Assembly (NCBI RefSeq): GCF_010093595.1
Contig: NW_022985441.1
Span: 93,699 to 157,698 of the forward strand
Reading direction: 5' to 3'
DNA length: 64,000 nucleotides
Source: Mytilinidion resinicola
Taxonomy: Eukaryota > Ascomycota > Dothideomycetes > Mytilinidiales > Mytilinidiaceae
Shown here: positions 23,547 to 34,841 of the stretch, piece by piece
Position numbering within the stretch: the first letter of the stretch is position 1
Layout: every line of letters starts with the position of its first letter
Translations under genes and position numbers: made by a program
Notes under the pieces: generated by a model
Seen by the model: the letters and a program-made list of their open reading frames with translations, nothing else
The model's database searches: none
What the model was told of the DNA's origin: nothing

Positions 23547-26400
23547 TAACTGTGACAGTGGAACTGCATTAGGAAACCGATGCTTCCTTTGCGGGCAACG
23601 CGCCCTCGCTTGCTGACTTGCCGCTTTACCCTGGCCCGTGCTCTAACCTCATCCCATAAAAGCGTCGTTCCCTCGCCGTTTTTACCTTCCCTCCTCCATC
23701 TTCTCTTTCCCCCAGCACCGCGCCTCCTTCTAATTCGCTTTAATTGGCCCCCTCGCCCCGCCCATAAGGCATTTTCATGCACCCATTCACGCCCGCCCAC
23801 ATGCAAGCCCTGCCCACTTCCCTTAATTTCTATGTCTTAGACTGATGGTAGCGCAGCGCCTTTCGGGCACCCTAATAGCGAATTCCTCTCTCACATTCTC
23901 TTCGTCATGATGGATAGAACGTCCGTTTCCTGCTCTCGCCACTAGAATCGCAATGGCCGTTCGTCCTTTCTGCCGTTTAATCCAGGAGACTCCTATTCAG
24001 GCGTACAGGCATTCACGATATTCGAAGGCGTTTCCCCCGTACTCAGGCCATTTCTTCACCTCCGGGAGCCAGTATCCGCAGCTGCCGATCCACAGGATCC
24101 ATGGGAACCGCCACGTCAGCACGGCTGCCCGCTTCATTTTCTCGAGAGTTTTCATCCCAAAGCGACATCGCCTAGTCCCCTTGGTGCTGCAAGCTCCCTC
24201 GTATCTCTGAATAGCTCCTGGCCACGTTTCATCTCAATTTTAGCCAGCAGCCGTGCTTGATCATGCAGACGTCATTCGTGCCGGATGGGCTGTATGCTAT
24301 TGGCCCCGGAGTCGCCGTGTTCCACAGCTTATTAGCTCCAGCTGCTTCACAGGCCATAATTAGTCCGCTGCTAGACCTGCATGGGGCTGGACACCACCGA
24401 ATCGGCGGATGGACGTCACTCCGGATCCCCTGAAGCAATATGCACGCACATGTGCATAGCCCGCGCATATTTGCGACGTCGGTGAGCGCGACGGATCATC
24501 GGCACGACTGCGAAGGGCCTCTGCTCACCGGAGCAGAGCCCACCTTACAGGGAGCGTTCAACAAGTATCATGCGGTCCCCTAGGACGTTTCGCTCACCAT
24601 GCATGGTACAACCTTAGCAGCACCGGAAACGACATGGCTGAGGATAATGCCCCCTGGACTACGCGGAGTCGGGTGGTCTCACAACGCGCGTCCCCTTCGC
24701 CTTACTCCGCTTTCGCCGTTCACTCTCTGTTTCATTCTAATCAGTCTAAGCTTGGCGTCACCGAAGATTAGTAATTATGCAGAATTGCAACTTGCGGGGA
24801 ACCGAGAGGAAAGTGTCACCAGGATTTGAATGGCGCAGGTTCGCACAGATGGCGACCCTTAGAGCAATCCTCACATGTCAACGGATCAATGGGTAGTTTT
24901 GCCATCGGGCGCGAAGACGAAACATACTAGGCTTAGAAGGCCTGACTCCACCAGCATATGTTGGATTGATAGCAGAGACGTCAGCACCGCCTCTTACCCA
25001 ACGAATGAGGATAGGGAATTTGAGTTGCCGCCAACCTCCCGATAAGGTTTTTGGCGAAATCAGCACGGCTTCTCGTCAAGCGTACGCATGGAATGCATGC
25101 GTCAGTCCACCGTCACAGCTCCCTGACATCGCAACCAGGCGCATACGCAGCAACGGTGCTCCTCCGCTTCCGCCGACACACTCTGTGACCAAGTGATTCG
25201 CTGTCGGGAATTCCGATAGGCTGTAGTCCACCAACATCGCATTTACCCGAAGTCAAACCCGCCGGCACGCCGAGAGTGGGAAGAGATAAGCGTCCAGCGG
25301 CAACGACGACTCCGCAAGGGGTTCCTCTCGGACGTATGCACGGGTCCAGAGCGGCATGCACAGGGATTCCCAACCATGAAAGACGCCTTCGGATTCTGGG
25401 CGCATGCACTCGCCAGATCCGGCACGGCGACTCGGCGATAGTCCTCCCTGGGAGTGTCATCTGGAAGTGTATGTGGCTCTCCCATTCACCAGACACAGCA
25501 AGGGGAGCATATGCGCGGAGACCGCCCCTTTCGATGGACACGCAAGGAGCGCTTTTTGAGCTCAGGGGGACATCGACGGCAGAGCGCATGCAAATGCACT
25601 GAGACGGTGGCCATCACCTTCACGAGCCATCGGCCCATTGCCACCCCCAGTCATGGCACCGGAGCTCCACGGAGGGTCTGACATTGTGACCACCATCGAA
25701 CACCGCACCACTCGTCTGATGCGGCGCAGTGGGTCGTTGCAGGCCACTCGCTCATCGCCACCAACAGGCACGATGCAGGACCGCATCCATGAAGTCACGG
25801 AGCGTCCGATGACCACCAGTCTTCATGTATCGGACACGACACAAATCGTCTGATGCAGCACAGGAAGTCATTCCAAGCCACTTGCTTATCGCCACCAATA
25901 GACACAACGGACCGCATGCACGAAGTCACGGAGCGTCCGATGACCACCAGTCTCCGTACATCAGAAACGGCACGATGATGCAGAGCAGAGGGTCATGGCA
26001 GGTCACCTGCTCATTGCTACCAATAGACAAGGTATAGTAGCGCATGCAAGAAGTGACGAAGCGCCTGGTCTTCGCTGCCAACCTCCTGAGGGGTGGCGCT
26101 ACGATAGTGTCGGCGATGCGCCAGGCCTGAGGACGTTGGTCTAGCCCTTGTCCAACAAATGAGGGCAGAGGATTTGCTTCGCTGTCAAGCTCCTGATGGG
26201 GATTCGGCATCACGATGGTGTCAGAGCTCGCGTGCGACGGGCCGGATAGGCGGATACGACTCGACGGCAGCTTCCTGAGGGCGCTGATCAGGCGGCAAGC
26301 TGAAGCCCTTGCAATTCATGCATTGTGGGTGGCAATCTACTAATTCGCGCCCTCCCAAGGCACATGCATCACGTACGTTGATTTGCTAAGAATTATGGGG
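23547..26400. other. GC-balanced DNA without a recognisable gene
   Basis: Immediately right of the repeat compartment the composition becomes normal. Short open frames occur on both strands, but none shows a recognisable domain, good splice structure or a consistent frame. The only structure I see is the tandem repeat at 25,713-26,065 and, to its right, looser repeats of a CCTCCTGAGGG-like word at about 26,080, 26,195 and 26,275. Confidence 0.6.
25713..26065. repeat. Three-copy imperfect tandem repeat (125-134 bp unit)
   Basis: Copies begin at 25,713 and 25,847 (CGTCTGATGC) and 25,972 (ACGATGATGC). They share GAAGTCACGGAGCGTCCGAT and GACCACCAGTCT in the first two units, and the third is more diverged. 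Substitutions do not respect any reading frame, so I do not read it as protein-coding. Confidence 0.75.
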
Positions 26401-26551
26401 TGTCTTTCGAAGGCTAATGCTGCACAAGAAGGCTGTGCGCGAAGAGAGGACCTTATATGCCCTGACATTTCCCTCGACTAAGGCCTACCAGAAAGGCACG
26501 AGGCAACGGCGACTCCAACGGCGCAACGACTGCAGAATCGCGACAGCGACG

Positions 26552-28263
26552 ATGGCGACTTCTCGACCTTTCCGTATGCCTCCAGCGATTTCACTTGATA
26601 CAATCAATCCCTACACCTACCCTCCCGAAAAGCCGGCTTCTCAAAGTCGCGCTGTTGTGATATCCAAGAATAGATCGAGCAGCAACTCTGAGAGGGGGAG
26701 GTCTCTTACGCCGACAATGCGCATAGCGAAGGCGGCAGGGTTGCTTTACTCAGGCACGTCACAACATCCCGATCTTGAATTCTTACACTGACAGAACCTG
26801 CAGATGGGGAGGACAAAGAACATCCGGTAGTCATCAAGGATGATCAGTCCGATTCGGACTCGGAAGCTGAGGGAAGCGAAGCTGATAGGAAAGGCCCTGA
26901 GCTAGGTACGCCCTACGCCTTTAATGCGATGGTCTCGTCTAACGACCAACAGGTGATGGAGACGAGAGTAGCGATAACAATGATGACCTACCTGAGCTGG
27001 AGGATCTCCTCCGTCCATCTCACAAAACCAAAACCAATACCGAATTTGCGGCACCAGACGGAAATCAAACGGATTATCCAGCTGAGCGCATCAGTGCTGC
27101 GGCTGCCTCACAGTCTGGGCAGGCGCTCGGGACATGCGTGGTCGCCGATCAAGAGTATTTGGGAGTCGATAAGGAAGAGAGCCTCGGTGTGTACCAGACG
27201 CTGCGGTAACCGCAATCTCAAGCTGACAAAGGTAGACAATCCACCGGCCGATGGGGAGAGTAATCGCGACAAGGCGAATACAGTAGACGATCCGTTACCG
27301 ACCCCAAACAAGCGGAAGCTCGATCAGCTCAGTCGACCCAACGATATCGAATATGATTCCAATGATTCTGCCAAAGACGGTACCGTGGGCCCGCGACCCC
27401 AGAAGCAACGAAAACAACCCGACTCATGCAATGGCTCCCCCATGGCCCTCCCTTTCATAGACTACGGTACTCTATCGCCGCACGATAGGACTGGTTATGA
27501 TCCAGGTAACGACAAATACGGCAACAATAACAGTCGAGTTGTCAACAGCGACGGCAGCGACGGCAGCAACGACCCCCGCCTTCGAAACAACGAACGACTA
27601 AAGTCTACGGCATGCCCGCCCCCCTCTTCCGACCAAGCGTCCAACAGTCGATATAGTGGTGAATCACCGCACGACCAGGCTAGCAATGGCGTTCACGATC
27701 GAAACCTCGACGATCCCGTTAGCGACCCAATCAAAAAACACAATCATGGGGACTGCAATAGCAATGATGAAGGCGACAGCCACGGCGACAGCGAAGGCGA
27801 CTTATGTAAAACATCCAGCAGCGGCGGGGAAGATGAGGACAAGGGTAATCACAGCGATGGTCCCGGCGACGGCAAAGGCAGCAGCGGCAAGCATGCCAAG
27901 CCGCAGAAACAGCATACATCAACTATTCGCGGCGTTTTAAACTCGAAGCGTGCGAAGCAGCGTACCGGACGGCATTATCATCACTTGCGTTCACATTCTC
28001 AGGGGTCCCGCGCTGGAACCAACCAAGTCAACAAGACGGACGACGAATGGGAGTTTCGTAAAATTGTAAAGGAAAGAGTGACCAAGTCAGGCCTCGAATA
28101 TATGTTACGTTGGAGAGACACCTGGGTTCATGAAAGCGGCCTGTCCCATGCCAAAGATGCCATCGAGTCTTATCGAAAACGCGTCCAGCATGATAAGGTT
28201 GGGTCACCGCAGATGCACTCATCTGTGGAAGTAAAGGGCAGAGCTACCGTGAGAAAGGGATGA
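26552..28263 (+). pseudogene. Chromodomain protein gene, multi-exon, probably frameshifted
   Basis: The probable start is MATSRPFRMPPA at 26,552. A second coding block at about 26,800-27,210 is acidic (DSDSEAEGSEAD, then LPELEDLLRPSHK) and contains a good intron (GTACGC to CAACAG, 26,907-26,951). It ends at a TAA at 27,208. The last block, in another frame, is Asp/Gly/Asn/Ser-rich. It ends in a chromodomain-like fold (EWEFRKIVKERV, LEYMLRWRDTWVHESGL, KDAIESYRKRV), matching a common fungal C-terminal chromodomain. Such domains bind methylated histone tails. I found no intron that joins the second and third blocks in frame, so a frameshift is likely; a mis-called intron is the alternative. Confidence 0.55.
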
Positions 28264-28767
28264 CGGGGATGCTGAATTCCTGAGGACATGTTGCTTTCAG
28301 AGCGCGGCAGTTTCTTTGTTTCCTTCTTTCTCTCTTTCTCTCTCTCTCTCTCTACCTAAATACAAGATAGAAATATCTCCCTTTGGCGTCATGACAGGAA
28401 GGAGGTCACAAGCATTTGTGGCTGAGTAGCAATTGTGAGGATGCCGCGTGGAGCCGTCGGAAGGCCAGCAGGAATGACCTTGGCATTTGGTGCACATGAC
28501 TAAGGGCCGGTCAACTAACTCCTTATCCCTTATCTACAGCATCCTAAGAGTTTTAGATAATCCAAATTTTTCGAGATTTCTAATTGATTAACCATGCTTA
28601 ATATTCAGCCGTATTCTAAATTTTCACTAAGTCACGTGCTCTGCATAGAGCACTGGTTCCTCTCGTATATCGGCGACCTCCCAGCCCCATGTGAGATGTG
28701 TGGATTGTGCGTCACGCAGCTCTCTCGATCGACCCTAGCTAACATACTGAACAGATTCAAAGACTAG
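28264..28767. other. Intergenic, with a (TC)n microsatellite
   Basis: A CT-rich run of about 35 bp lies near 28,318-28,353. I see no gene in the remainder. Confidence 0.6.
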
Positions 28768-29403
28768 ATGTGGCAAAAGGTTGGTTCGGAGATGCACATC
28801 CCTTGGAGGTCTGCTGAGAGCATGCACTGGCAGCTGGGCGAGCAAGAAATGAGCGCCCGCGCCAACGCTCCCGTCTTCCAGCTCCACCCTTCCGCTGCTG
28901 GTACTGATATACCTTCGCCTCCTAGCGGCGATCCCGCAACGCCGCATTTCACGCCCGCGAACACCCCGCAAACGCAAAACCTAGCACCGGGGCAACACCA
29001 TTATCCGCAACCGCATGCGCCTCATCTCCATCACCAACGGTCCGATGCTGGGCCCGCGCCCCGCAATAGCCCTTTCAGCCGCCGCCGCTCTGACGGCTCG
29101 AGATCACAATTCAGCCTACCATAGCTGGGTCCGCAACTGCCGACTCTGCAGCCAGTGTCTGAGAGTGATTTAGCAAGTGATGGTGGCGCTAGGACGGCAC
29201 TGGTGTTGAGGGGCAGAAGAGGGGTCGAGAGAGTGTTGGCTTTGTCGAACCGTATCTTAAAAAGAGGAGGGTCTGGGTCTGTAGATGTGAAGGGGACGAG
29301 GAGTCCGGAGAGTATATCGCAGCGCAGTGGGACGGAGAATAGGATGGAGAGTAGGATGGAGAGTGGGACGAAAGAGGAAGAGGTAGAGTTAAAGAAGGAG
29401 TGA
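28768..29403 (+). pseudogene. Fragment of a fungal MYB/SANT-like protein, one in-frame TAG
   Basis: The frame opens with MWQKVGSEMHIPWRSAESMH then WQLGEQEM, which looks like the last helix of a MYB/SANT-like domain with its helical extension. A Pro/His/Gln-rich linker and an Arg/Ser patch (FSRRRSDGSRSQFSLP) follow. A TAG at 29,122-29,124 stops it, but the same frame continues for 93 codons (LGPQLPTLQPVSESDLASDG, then an acidic tail) to TGA. TAG is one C-to-T step from CAG, which fits the RIP signature. The N-terminal part of the domain is missing, so this is a truncated, dead copy. The family assignment is from memory of the motif. Confidence 0.6.
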
Positions 29404-29717
29404 AATTGTCTGGCTAGGATATGCATGTCCTCCCAGTCCGCATTCCATCTGAGGGTCACCTCCCTCGAGCACTAGACTGCCCCCCTGGCGTTCTTCTGCA
29501 TATTGAAGGCCCTTGTCACACTCCTGCATCGACCCGCTCTGAAATTCCTGTCCGCTTGCAAGCCACATGCATATGCACCTTCTCCTATTGATAAGGCCAC
29601 GGATATCCGTCCTCAAGTTTCCCACCTCGATCCTCTCTCGCATAGAGGGCCCTGGTGCTTCACTATATATATATATATATATCCCGAGTCTCGCAAGGCT
29701 GAAACGCCCTGCTCAGG

Positions 29718-30047
29718 TTGCTTTCTGCATTATCATCTGAATCCACAGTGTCCCAGGATACTGCAAAGCCCAATCAGTTTCAGGCTTCAGTACCTCAAGC
29801 CTGCATTCCAGAAACATCCTCTTGTCCAACCGATATTCGACCTAGCAAAAGCTCAACGGAAGTGCAACCTTCGTCCGGCCAGACATCAGCATTTGGCTCT
29901 GCCCCACCGAAACAATTCACCATCTCGAGTAGCTGCATATTTTCGAAACCCAGCAGCTCATTCACAACATGGGATGACCCGACACGCCGCGATTGGCGTC
30001 TCCTTGATATCGGCGATGAAGACGCCATGTACCCAAGAGCAGCGTAG
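29718..30047 (+). other. Possible coding remnant (Ser/Pro-rich), unrecognised
   Basis: There is no ATG at the start of this open stretch. Its Ser/Thr/Pro/Gln-rich composition and the ending FTTWDDPTRRDWRLLDIGDE look protein-like. An AG acceptor (CCACAG at about 29,747) lies near its start. I cannot name a family. A (TA)n run precedes it at about 29,664-29,682. Confidence 0.25.
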
Positions 30048-30121
30048 CGCAGTGTCATAAGCGCGTGAGCGGCTAGCCTAGCCGCCCTGTTGCAACAATC
30101 GTGGCATCGTTAACCAGCTGG

Positions 30122-30959
30122 TCATCTTGGCCGTGGTCGTAGTCTCTGCAGCCATACGCTGCTGGGGCGAGTGGTGGTGACTCGCACCTTACTCGGCCGC
30201 TTCTTGTCCCCCTCCTCTTCATCGCCTACGTCGAGAGTCCGTCGCCGCTTCCGGCTCTTCTGCCGTGCTGTGTTGGGCACAGCATCTTCTGCAGCGGCGG
30301 AGACTTCTTGGGCAAAGCTGACGTGCTTCTTAGCGGGGCGCTCTTTCTCCTCCTCATCTTCCTCGGACATCCTCCGCCGCTTCCTCCTATATGGTGTGGC
30401 CAGAGGGCTTTCGGCGGACAGCGGTGGTGTTGGGAGCCAGTCTGCTTGGCGTGGCCTCCGCGGCCTCTGGGGCCGGTCTGGTGCTGCCACTGGTTTCCCC
30501 GGACCGACTCTGGCGTCAATATCATTACCGCCTTTGTCTTTGTCGTCGTCGTCGTTGTCGCTGCCATCGTCAGAGGTGGCCCCCTCGAGCTCTTCATGCG
30601 CCTTCAACTCGGCCTTGCGCTTCTCTTTATACTCCGGTGGTGTGTGCCCCATAGGCCATTCGTCGGCGGCGCCATGATACATAACACTTCTACATATCTG
30701 TTCGGTGATAACCGCATCGAGGTGCTGTTTAAGTGCGGTAGCGAATTGGCCATCGTAGGCTTCCTGGGATACTGGTGTACCCGCGCGAGGAACGAGGTAG
30801 GCACCTTGAGTGGCAACAATGTCGAGGCAGTCCTGCAAGTTCGCGCTGCTGTTAGTTCGATGGGCCGCAATGCGGAACTGAATAAAAAGGATGCAGGCTT
30901 ACGATGAGCAGATCTTGGCTGGCCGTGGTAGTGGGTGGGTTGTCTGGCCGCGATGTCAT
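30122..30959 (-). CDS. Hypothetical basic/acidic nuclear-type protein, two exons
   Basis: Exon 1 is 30,903-30,959 (start MTSRPDNPPTTTASQDLLI). The intron is 30,833-30,902 (GTAAGC..TTGCAG, 70 bp), and exon 2 is 30,122-30,832. The spliced product is 255 aa. The first 90 residues look globular (CLDIVATQGAYLVPRAGTP, then ALKQHLDAVI). The rest is disordered, with an Asp-rich stretch and four Lys/Arg clusters (RRKRRRMSEED, RQKSRKRRRTL) that look like nuclear localisation signals. I recognise no domain. It lies downstream of, and on the same strand as, the FHA-like kinase gene. Confidence 0.7.
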
Positions 30960-31309
30960 GGCAGCGATGGCTGTGTGCAAGGACGTCACGAGTTGGGCTG
31001 TTTTGGGTAGAGGTTGGAAAGGTGAGAAGGTGAGCCTTCAAATAAGGTCGGAAATCCATGAGTCAGCACGGGCGCGGCGAGGAGGCGTTATCACGTGATC
31101 TAATATGTGGGGCACGACAAGGGGGTGGCACGAACCCCAGGCCTGACCACAGTTGGAAGCGATAGAACACAGGGCAGCGGCATCATCGTTAAGAGAAACG
31201 GGAATTCAATTGCTACAAGCACTAGATACAGTATATACACTAGTGCTACTAGTCTCTCTCTTGCACAAATATAACATGCCAGCCAGGCGGCCTTCCAAAC
31301 AACGCTCGC

Positions 31310-33149
31310 TCACACCTCCCCATCTTCAAGGCCATACTCCAACCGTCGTCTCTTCGCCTGCGGAGATTCGGGTAGCAGCGAGCCCCAAGCTGGGTGCTGG
31401 AGAACCTCGTCGATATCGGGGCGCTGCGCATGGTTGTTCACTGCCCACTGGTATCTCACCATCTCAATAAAGAGACCGCCGACTGCAAGTTTGGATCAGC
31501 CCGTCTGCCACCAGAAGCCATTGAAGCTCTGCGACGTGGAACACTCACGATGTATGTAGCCTCTGGCCGGCGACGCGCACGCACTCTTATAATCCCTAGC
31601 CATTTTGTCAATGGTATTCTGATAACTGTTCTCGAAGGAAGGGCGCAGCTTCTCGTTGTCCTTGCCGTCGCGCCATGGGTTGATGGAGAACTTCCACGGG
31701 TGGTAGTTGTACGTCAGCTCGAACAAGATGATGCCCATGGACCAGATGTCGATGGAGTGGTCGTAGTCATCCAGCTCGAGCTCGGGAGCGAGATAGCCGA
31801 TCGTGCCGACTGTGCCCGGCTCGGGCCGTAACGACCCACCTGCCTGGATGTGCCTGGATGTGCCAACGTCCAGCAGGACGGAACGGAGCGGGTTGACGAT
31901 GAGGCCGATGTTGGTCAGCTTCAGATCGCGGTGCAGCCAGCGTCCGTCGTGCATGACTTTGACACCCAACAGTGCGTCGCGGAATGCAGTCGCCGCCTCT
32001 ATCGTCATGCCCTTGCACCCTCTGTCGAGCTCATGCGTCAGCTGCGTTCTCTTAAACCATGATTTCAAGACAAGAGGCTCACCCTTTGCTCCGAGTCCCC
32101 ACCAAGTCGCCGAAGGTCTGGGGCGTCATCGGCTTTAGGACAATGGCAACATTGTCAAAGGCCGTCTTGGAGGAGAACTCCTTGCTGTTGGAGTAGATCA
32201 CCTCTGCCATGCGCAGAATTCGCTCACCGTCGTCTGACTTCTGTACGAAATTAGTCACTTCCCGAAGTGTCTCGATCTCTTTATCCACACTGTGACAATT
32301 TTGGGAAGTCCGCTCCACCACTTTGATGGCGGCCACGTTGGCTGACTGATCCGAGGCGAAGAATACTCTTCCGTGACCGCCCGCACCCAGAGCATCTCCT
32401 AGTGTCCAACTGCCCATCGTTCTCTTGTTGGGGAGTGGGGTCGGCATCTCAACATCGATGTTGGCAGGCCTGCCAAGAGCACGAGCCACATAGCGTCCGC
32501 GCTCTTTCTTGAAGTCGTCTTCGGCAGCGAATTCCTCCCACTGGAAGTGGTATTCGAGCTTGTCGAGCAGGATATTCATGCTGTGCTGGTTCAAGTGATA
32601 TGGCCGCCGCATGGCTGCGTCGCCATTGACCGTCAGCTGCGCCGACGGAGACCTGGAGCAGCCTATGATGTAGAAGCCCTTGCTTTCAGGAAAGAAGTTG
32701 AACCGCGCATGGGGGTTCCGGAGGTTGATGTCGTGCGACTTTGCGAAAGACCTGGTGCAGAGGAGCAGGTCGATGGGCATGTTTTCCAAGGGGCCCTTTC
32801 CCGCCGCCCATCCCCTCTCCGGCTCGGCCGGCGGAGACTGCAGCACCAGCAGATAACAGCCGACCCAGACCATGCCGAGCTCTTGAAGCTGCTTCTCGGT
32901 GTCGGTATCTGGCTCCGTAAGGGTTTCGCTCGCTTCGCCATCAGTGTCGTGCTTGGTGCGTTCCATCTCGCGTCGAAAGCGAACTATCTCGTCGTCGCAT
33001 GTCTGCTCGGGCTCGACAAGCATGCGGCGGAGGGCGGCTTGAGCGCCATCTGCCTGGCGCCGAGACGTGAGGGCGTCATAGACGTCGCTGAATGCTAGCC
33101 TGGCGAGGGCATTTGCGGGTGTAAGGGAGGCAAAGGCGCGGTCCGACAT
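31310..33149 (-). CDS. FHA-like domain Ser/Thr protein kinase, three exons
   Basis: Exons 32,083-33,149, 31,549-32,021 and 31,310-31,482 are joined by introns of 61 bp (GTGAGC..GACAG) and 66 bp (GTGAGT..TTGCAG) and give 570 aa. Residues about 125-205 resemble an FHA phosphothreonine-binding domain (SHDINLRNPHARFNF, then LTVNGDA and MNILLDKLEYHFQW). The kinase domain starts with GAGGHG at about 255-260 and has Lys275 in AAIKVV. It has HRDLKLTN (His386 to Asn393) and YLAPE followed by IDIWSMGIILFEL. The metal-binding DFG is DVG (407-409), with Asp retained, so activity is possible but the conformation unusual. The tail is PDIDEVLQHPAW then a basic cluster. I start at MSDRAF; an in-frame ATG lies 18 codons upstream. 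Confidence 0.85.
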
Positions 33150-33530
33150 TTGATAACAGATAGGGTGCTTACGGCAGACTCCGATGAGGCATATGAGCTT
33201 CAATCAGGTACCAGAATGCCGTGGGAAATGTGCACCTTTTCAAATGCGACTGCCAATTATAGAACCCCTTCCTGGTTCCGTAACGTAGAGACAGCCATAC
33301 TGCAACCACTCGATCTTGCTTCCTCTGGTAGGTATAAGATATGGAACGTCCATGCACGGCATCTTCGGCGTATCGCGGTCCAAGCTCAACCATCTGGGAT
33401 CTACCTAGCAGAAGGATCTTTAAATCCTTAGGGCCTTCGCTAGCTGGCTTCTCGGCCTATTGTTGTGGCCGGAACGTGACCCGCGATGCAAGGCCAAAGC
33501 CGGACGTCACTGATTCGTTAATAATGCAGG
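33150..33530. promoter_or_regulatory. Upstream region of the kinase gene
   Basis: I see no gene or clear motif here; it must contain the kinase promoter (minus strand). Confidence 0.3.
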
Positions 33531-33531
33531 T

Positions 33532-33668
33532 CCCCACTTCACTTCACTTTTGCTTCACTTCACTTTTGCTCCACTTCACTTCACTTTTGCTCCACTTCAC
33601 TTCACTTTTGCTCCACTTCACTTCACTTTTGCTCCACTTCACTTCACTTTTGCTCCACTTCACTTCTC
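33532..33668 (+). repeat. Pyrimidine minisatellite, 21-bp unit
   Basis: About six head-to-tail copies of a CACTTCACTTTTGCTCCACTT-like unit. The translated frames (LHFTFAP repeats) are a by-product. An inverted, degenerate relative lies at 35,605-35,675. Confidence 0.85.
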
Positions 33669-33737
33669 CTGTCCCCTGCAGCACGGCACATGCCCCCCCC
33701 CACGCCACTCCACTCCACTTCTAGCAGAGCAAAAGTT

Positions 33738-34174
33738 CACTTGGGGTGTGGGCCACTTGGGGTGGATTACGTTAGCAAACTTTTTGGTGCGATTTGGACC
33801 TTTTGATGCCCCAGCAATCTCAACAACCACAAAATATTATAGGCTGCAACTTAGAATAAACACAATAGTAGCTATTTTAATATTATTAGTCAATTTTTAG
33901 GGTCTCTCGATGGCCCCATTTAGTCGTAGTAGAGTTTTGGCCCCTAAGACCAGGTAAGATTTACAATACAATAAAATTACACGTAAGTTACACATCGCTC
34001 CAGCTCTTTGCCTAGCTATTAGAAAGGGCTAAATATGTATGCTTATATAATCTCAACTGTGGTTGTTAAGATTGCTGGGGCGTTAAAAGGTCCAAATCGC
34101 ACCAAAAAGTTCAGTGGGCCACTTGGGGGTGTGGGCCACTTGGGGGTGTGGGCCACTTGGGGGTGGATTACGTT
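33738..34174. mobile_element. Putative MITE: 52-bp inverted repeats inside direct GGCCACTTGGGG repeats
   Basis: The arms 33,779-33,830 and 34,059-34,110 are inverted and match at 49 of 52 positions; the three differences are transitions. Outside the arms, GTGGGCCACTTGGGG units followed by TGGATTACGTTA occur in direct orientation on both sides (33,738-33,774 and 34,113-34,174; two and three units). The AT-rich core has no coding potential. I cannot define the element ends. Confidence 0.6.
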
Positions 34175-34400
34175 ACAGGCAGCAACATAAGTGGTTGCCT
34201 TTCCTTCAGGACTTCTTAAAAAGTGCCCGTCTCACTGGTAAAACCGTGTCCAAAACTTCCAATCTTTGCGGGGTTGTAGTCACTTCGGGGTTCCTCTCTA
34301 CGTGCAAAATACTACCAACCAAGTAAGTCACTTCGGGGCCACAGACCTGCAGCGGCGGCTATTGAGACTCTGTTAATAAGATTCGCTTCCACGTCCTGGC

Positions 34401-34832
34401 ATGGACAGAAAGACGCCAGTCGCGAATGACGTTGCGCGGGATGACACGGCGCTTCAGCAGCTGATCCAAGACAAAGTAAGTCTCATCTCAAACCCCCATT
34501 CCCCACAACCCCCCCCCCCGCAAGAGCATCAATAATTGGTACGCCAGTTCCCGTCCACCGACCCAATGCTCGGAGACTGGGAGGTCGGGACGGGTCAGTT
34601 TTCCTCTCTTCAAAAGGGCCTGCCGCAGGGGCGGAAGCTCTGCGGCGTAGTGGTCAGGGTGCACAGCGAGAACGGCGCGGTGCGGGTGGGCGGCGAGATG
34701 TACAGCAACGTCAAGACGGAAAACGTGGAAACGGGGCGGCATCTCAAGGACGAGCATTTCCTCCTCGTCGTGGACGCTGGCAACTGGTGCATGACACTAG
34801 GCAGGCCGACGTATCGTCTTATATTAATGTAG
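34401..34832 (+). CDS. Hypothetical protein, two exons
   Basis: Exon 1 34,401-34,475 (MDRKTPVANDVARDDTALQQ), a 72-bp intron (GTAAGT..CGCCAG), exon 2 34,548-34,832; the product is 119 aa. The C-terminal part (LCGVVVRVHSENGAVRVGGE, then HFLLVVDAGNWCMTLGRP) looks like a compact beta-rich domain, but I cannot assign it. It ends 9 bp from the end of the convergent gene at 34,842. Confidence 0.6.
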
Positions 34833-34841
34833 TAAAACACA

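Noticed and set aside
25113..25602. Overlapping 100-158 aa frames on both strands
   Set aside because: Arg/Pro-rich frames on both strands in GC-rich DNA without stops, with no domain, start context or neighbouring exons.
28640..28680. A complement of TACGAGAGGAAC, resembling the sarcin-ricin loop of large-subunit rRNA
   Set aside because: Only about 12 bases match and the flanks do not, so it is taken as coincidence and not an rRNA fragment.
30171..30907. Long plus-strand frames opposite the gene at 30,122-30,959
   Set aside because: They are antisense shadows: the minus strand has matching intron phases, nuclear-type charge clusters and a proper start.
33532..33724. Long frames with LHFTFAP or LLHFTS repeats
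   Set aside because: They are translations of the 21-bp minisatellite in all frames, with no start or splice support.
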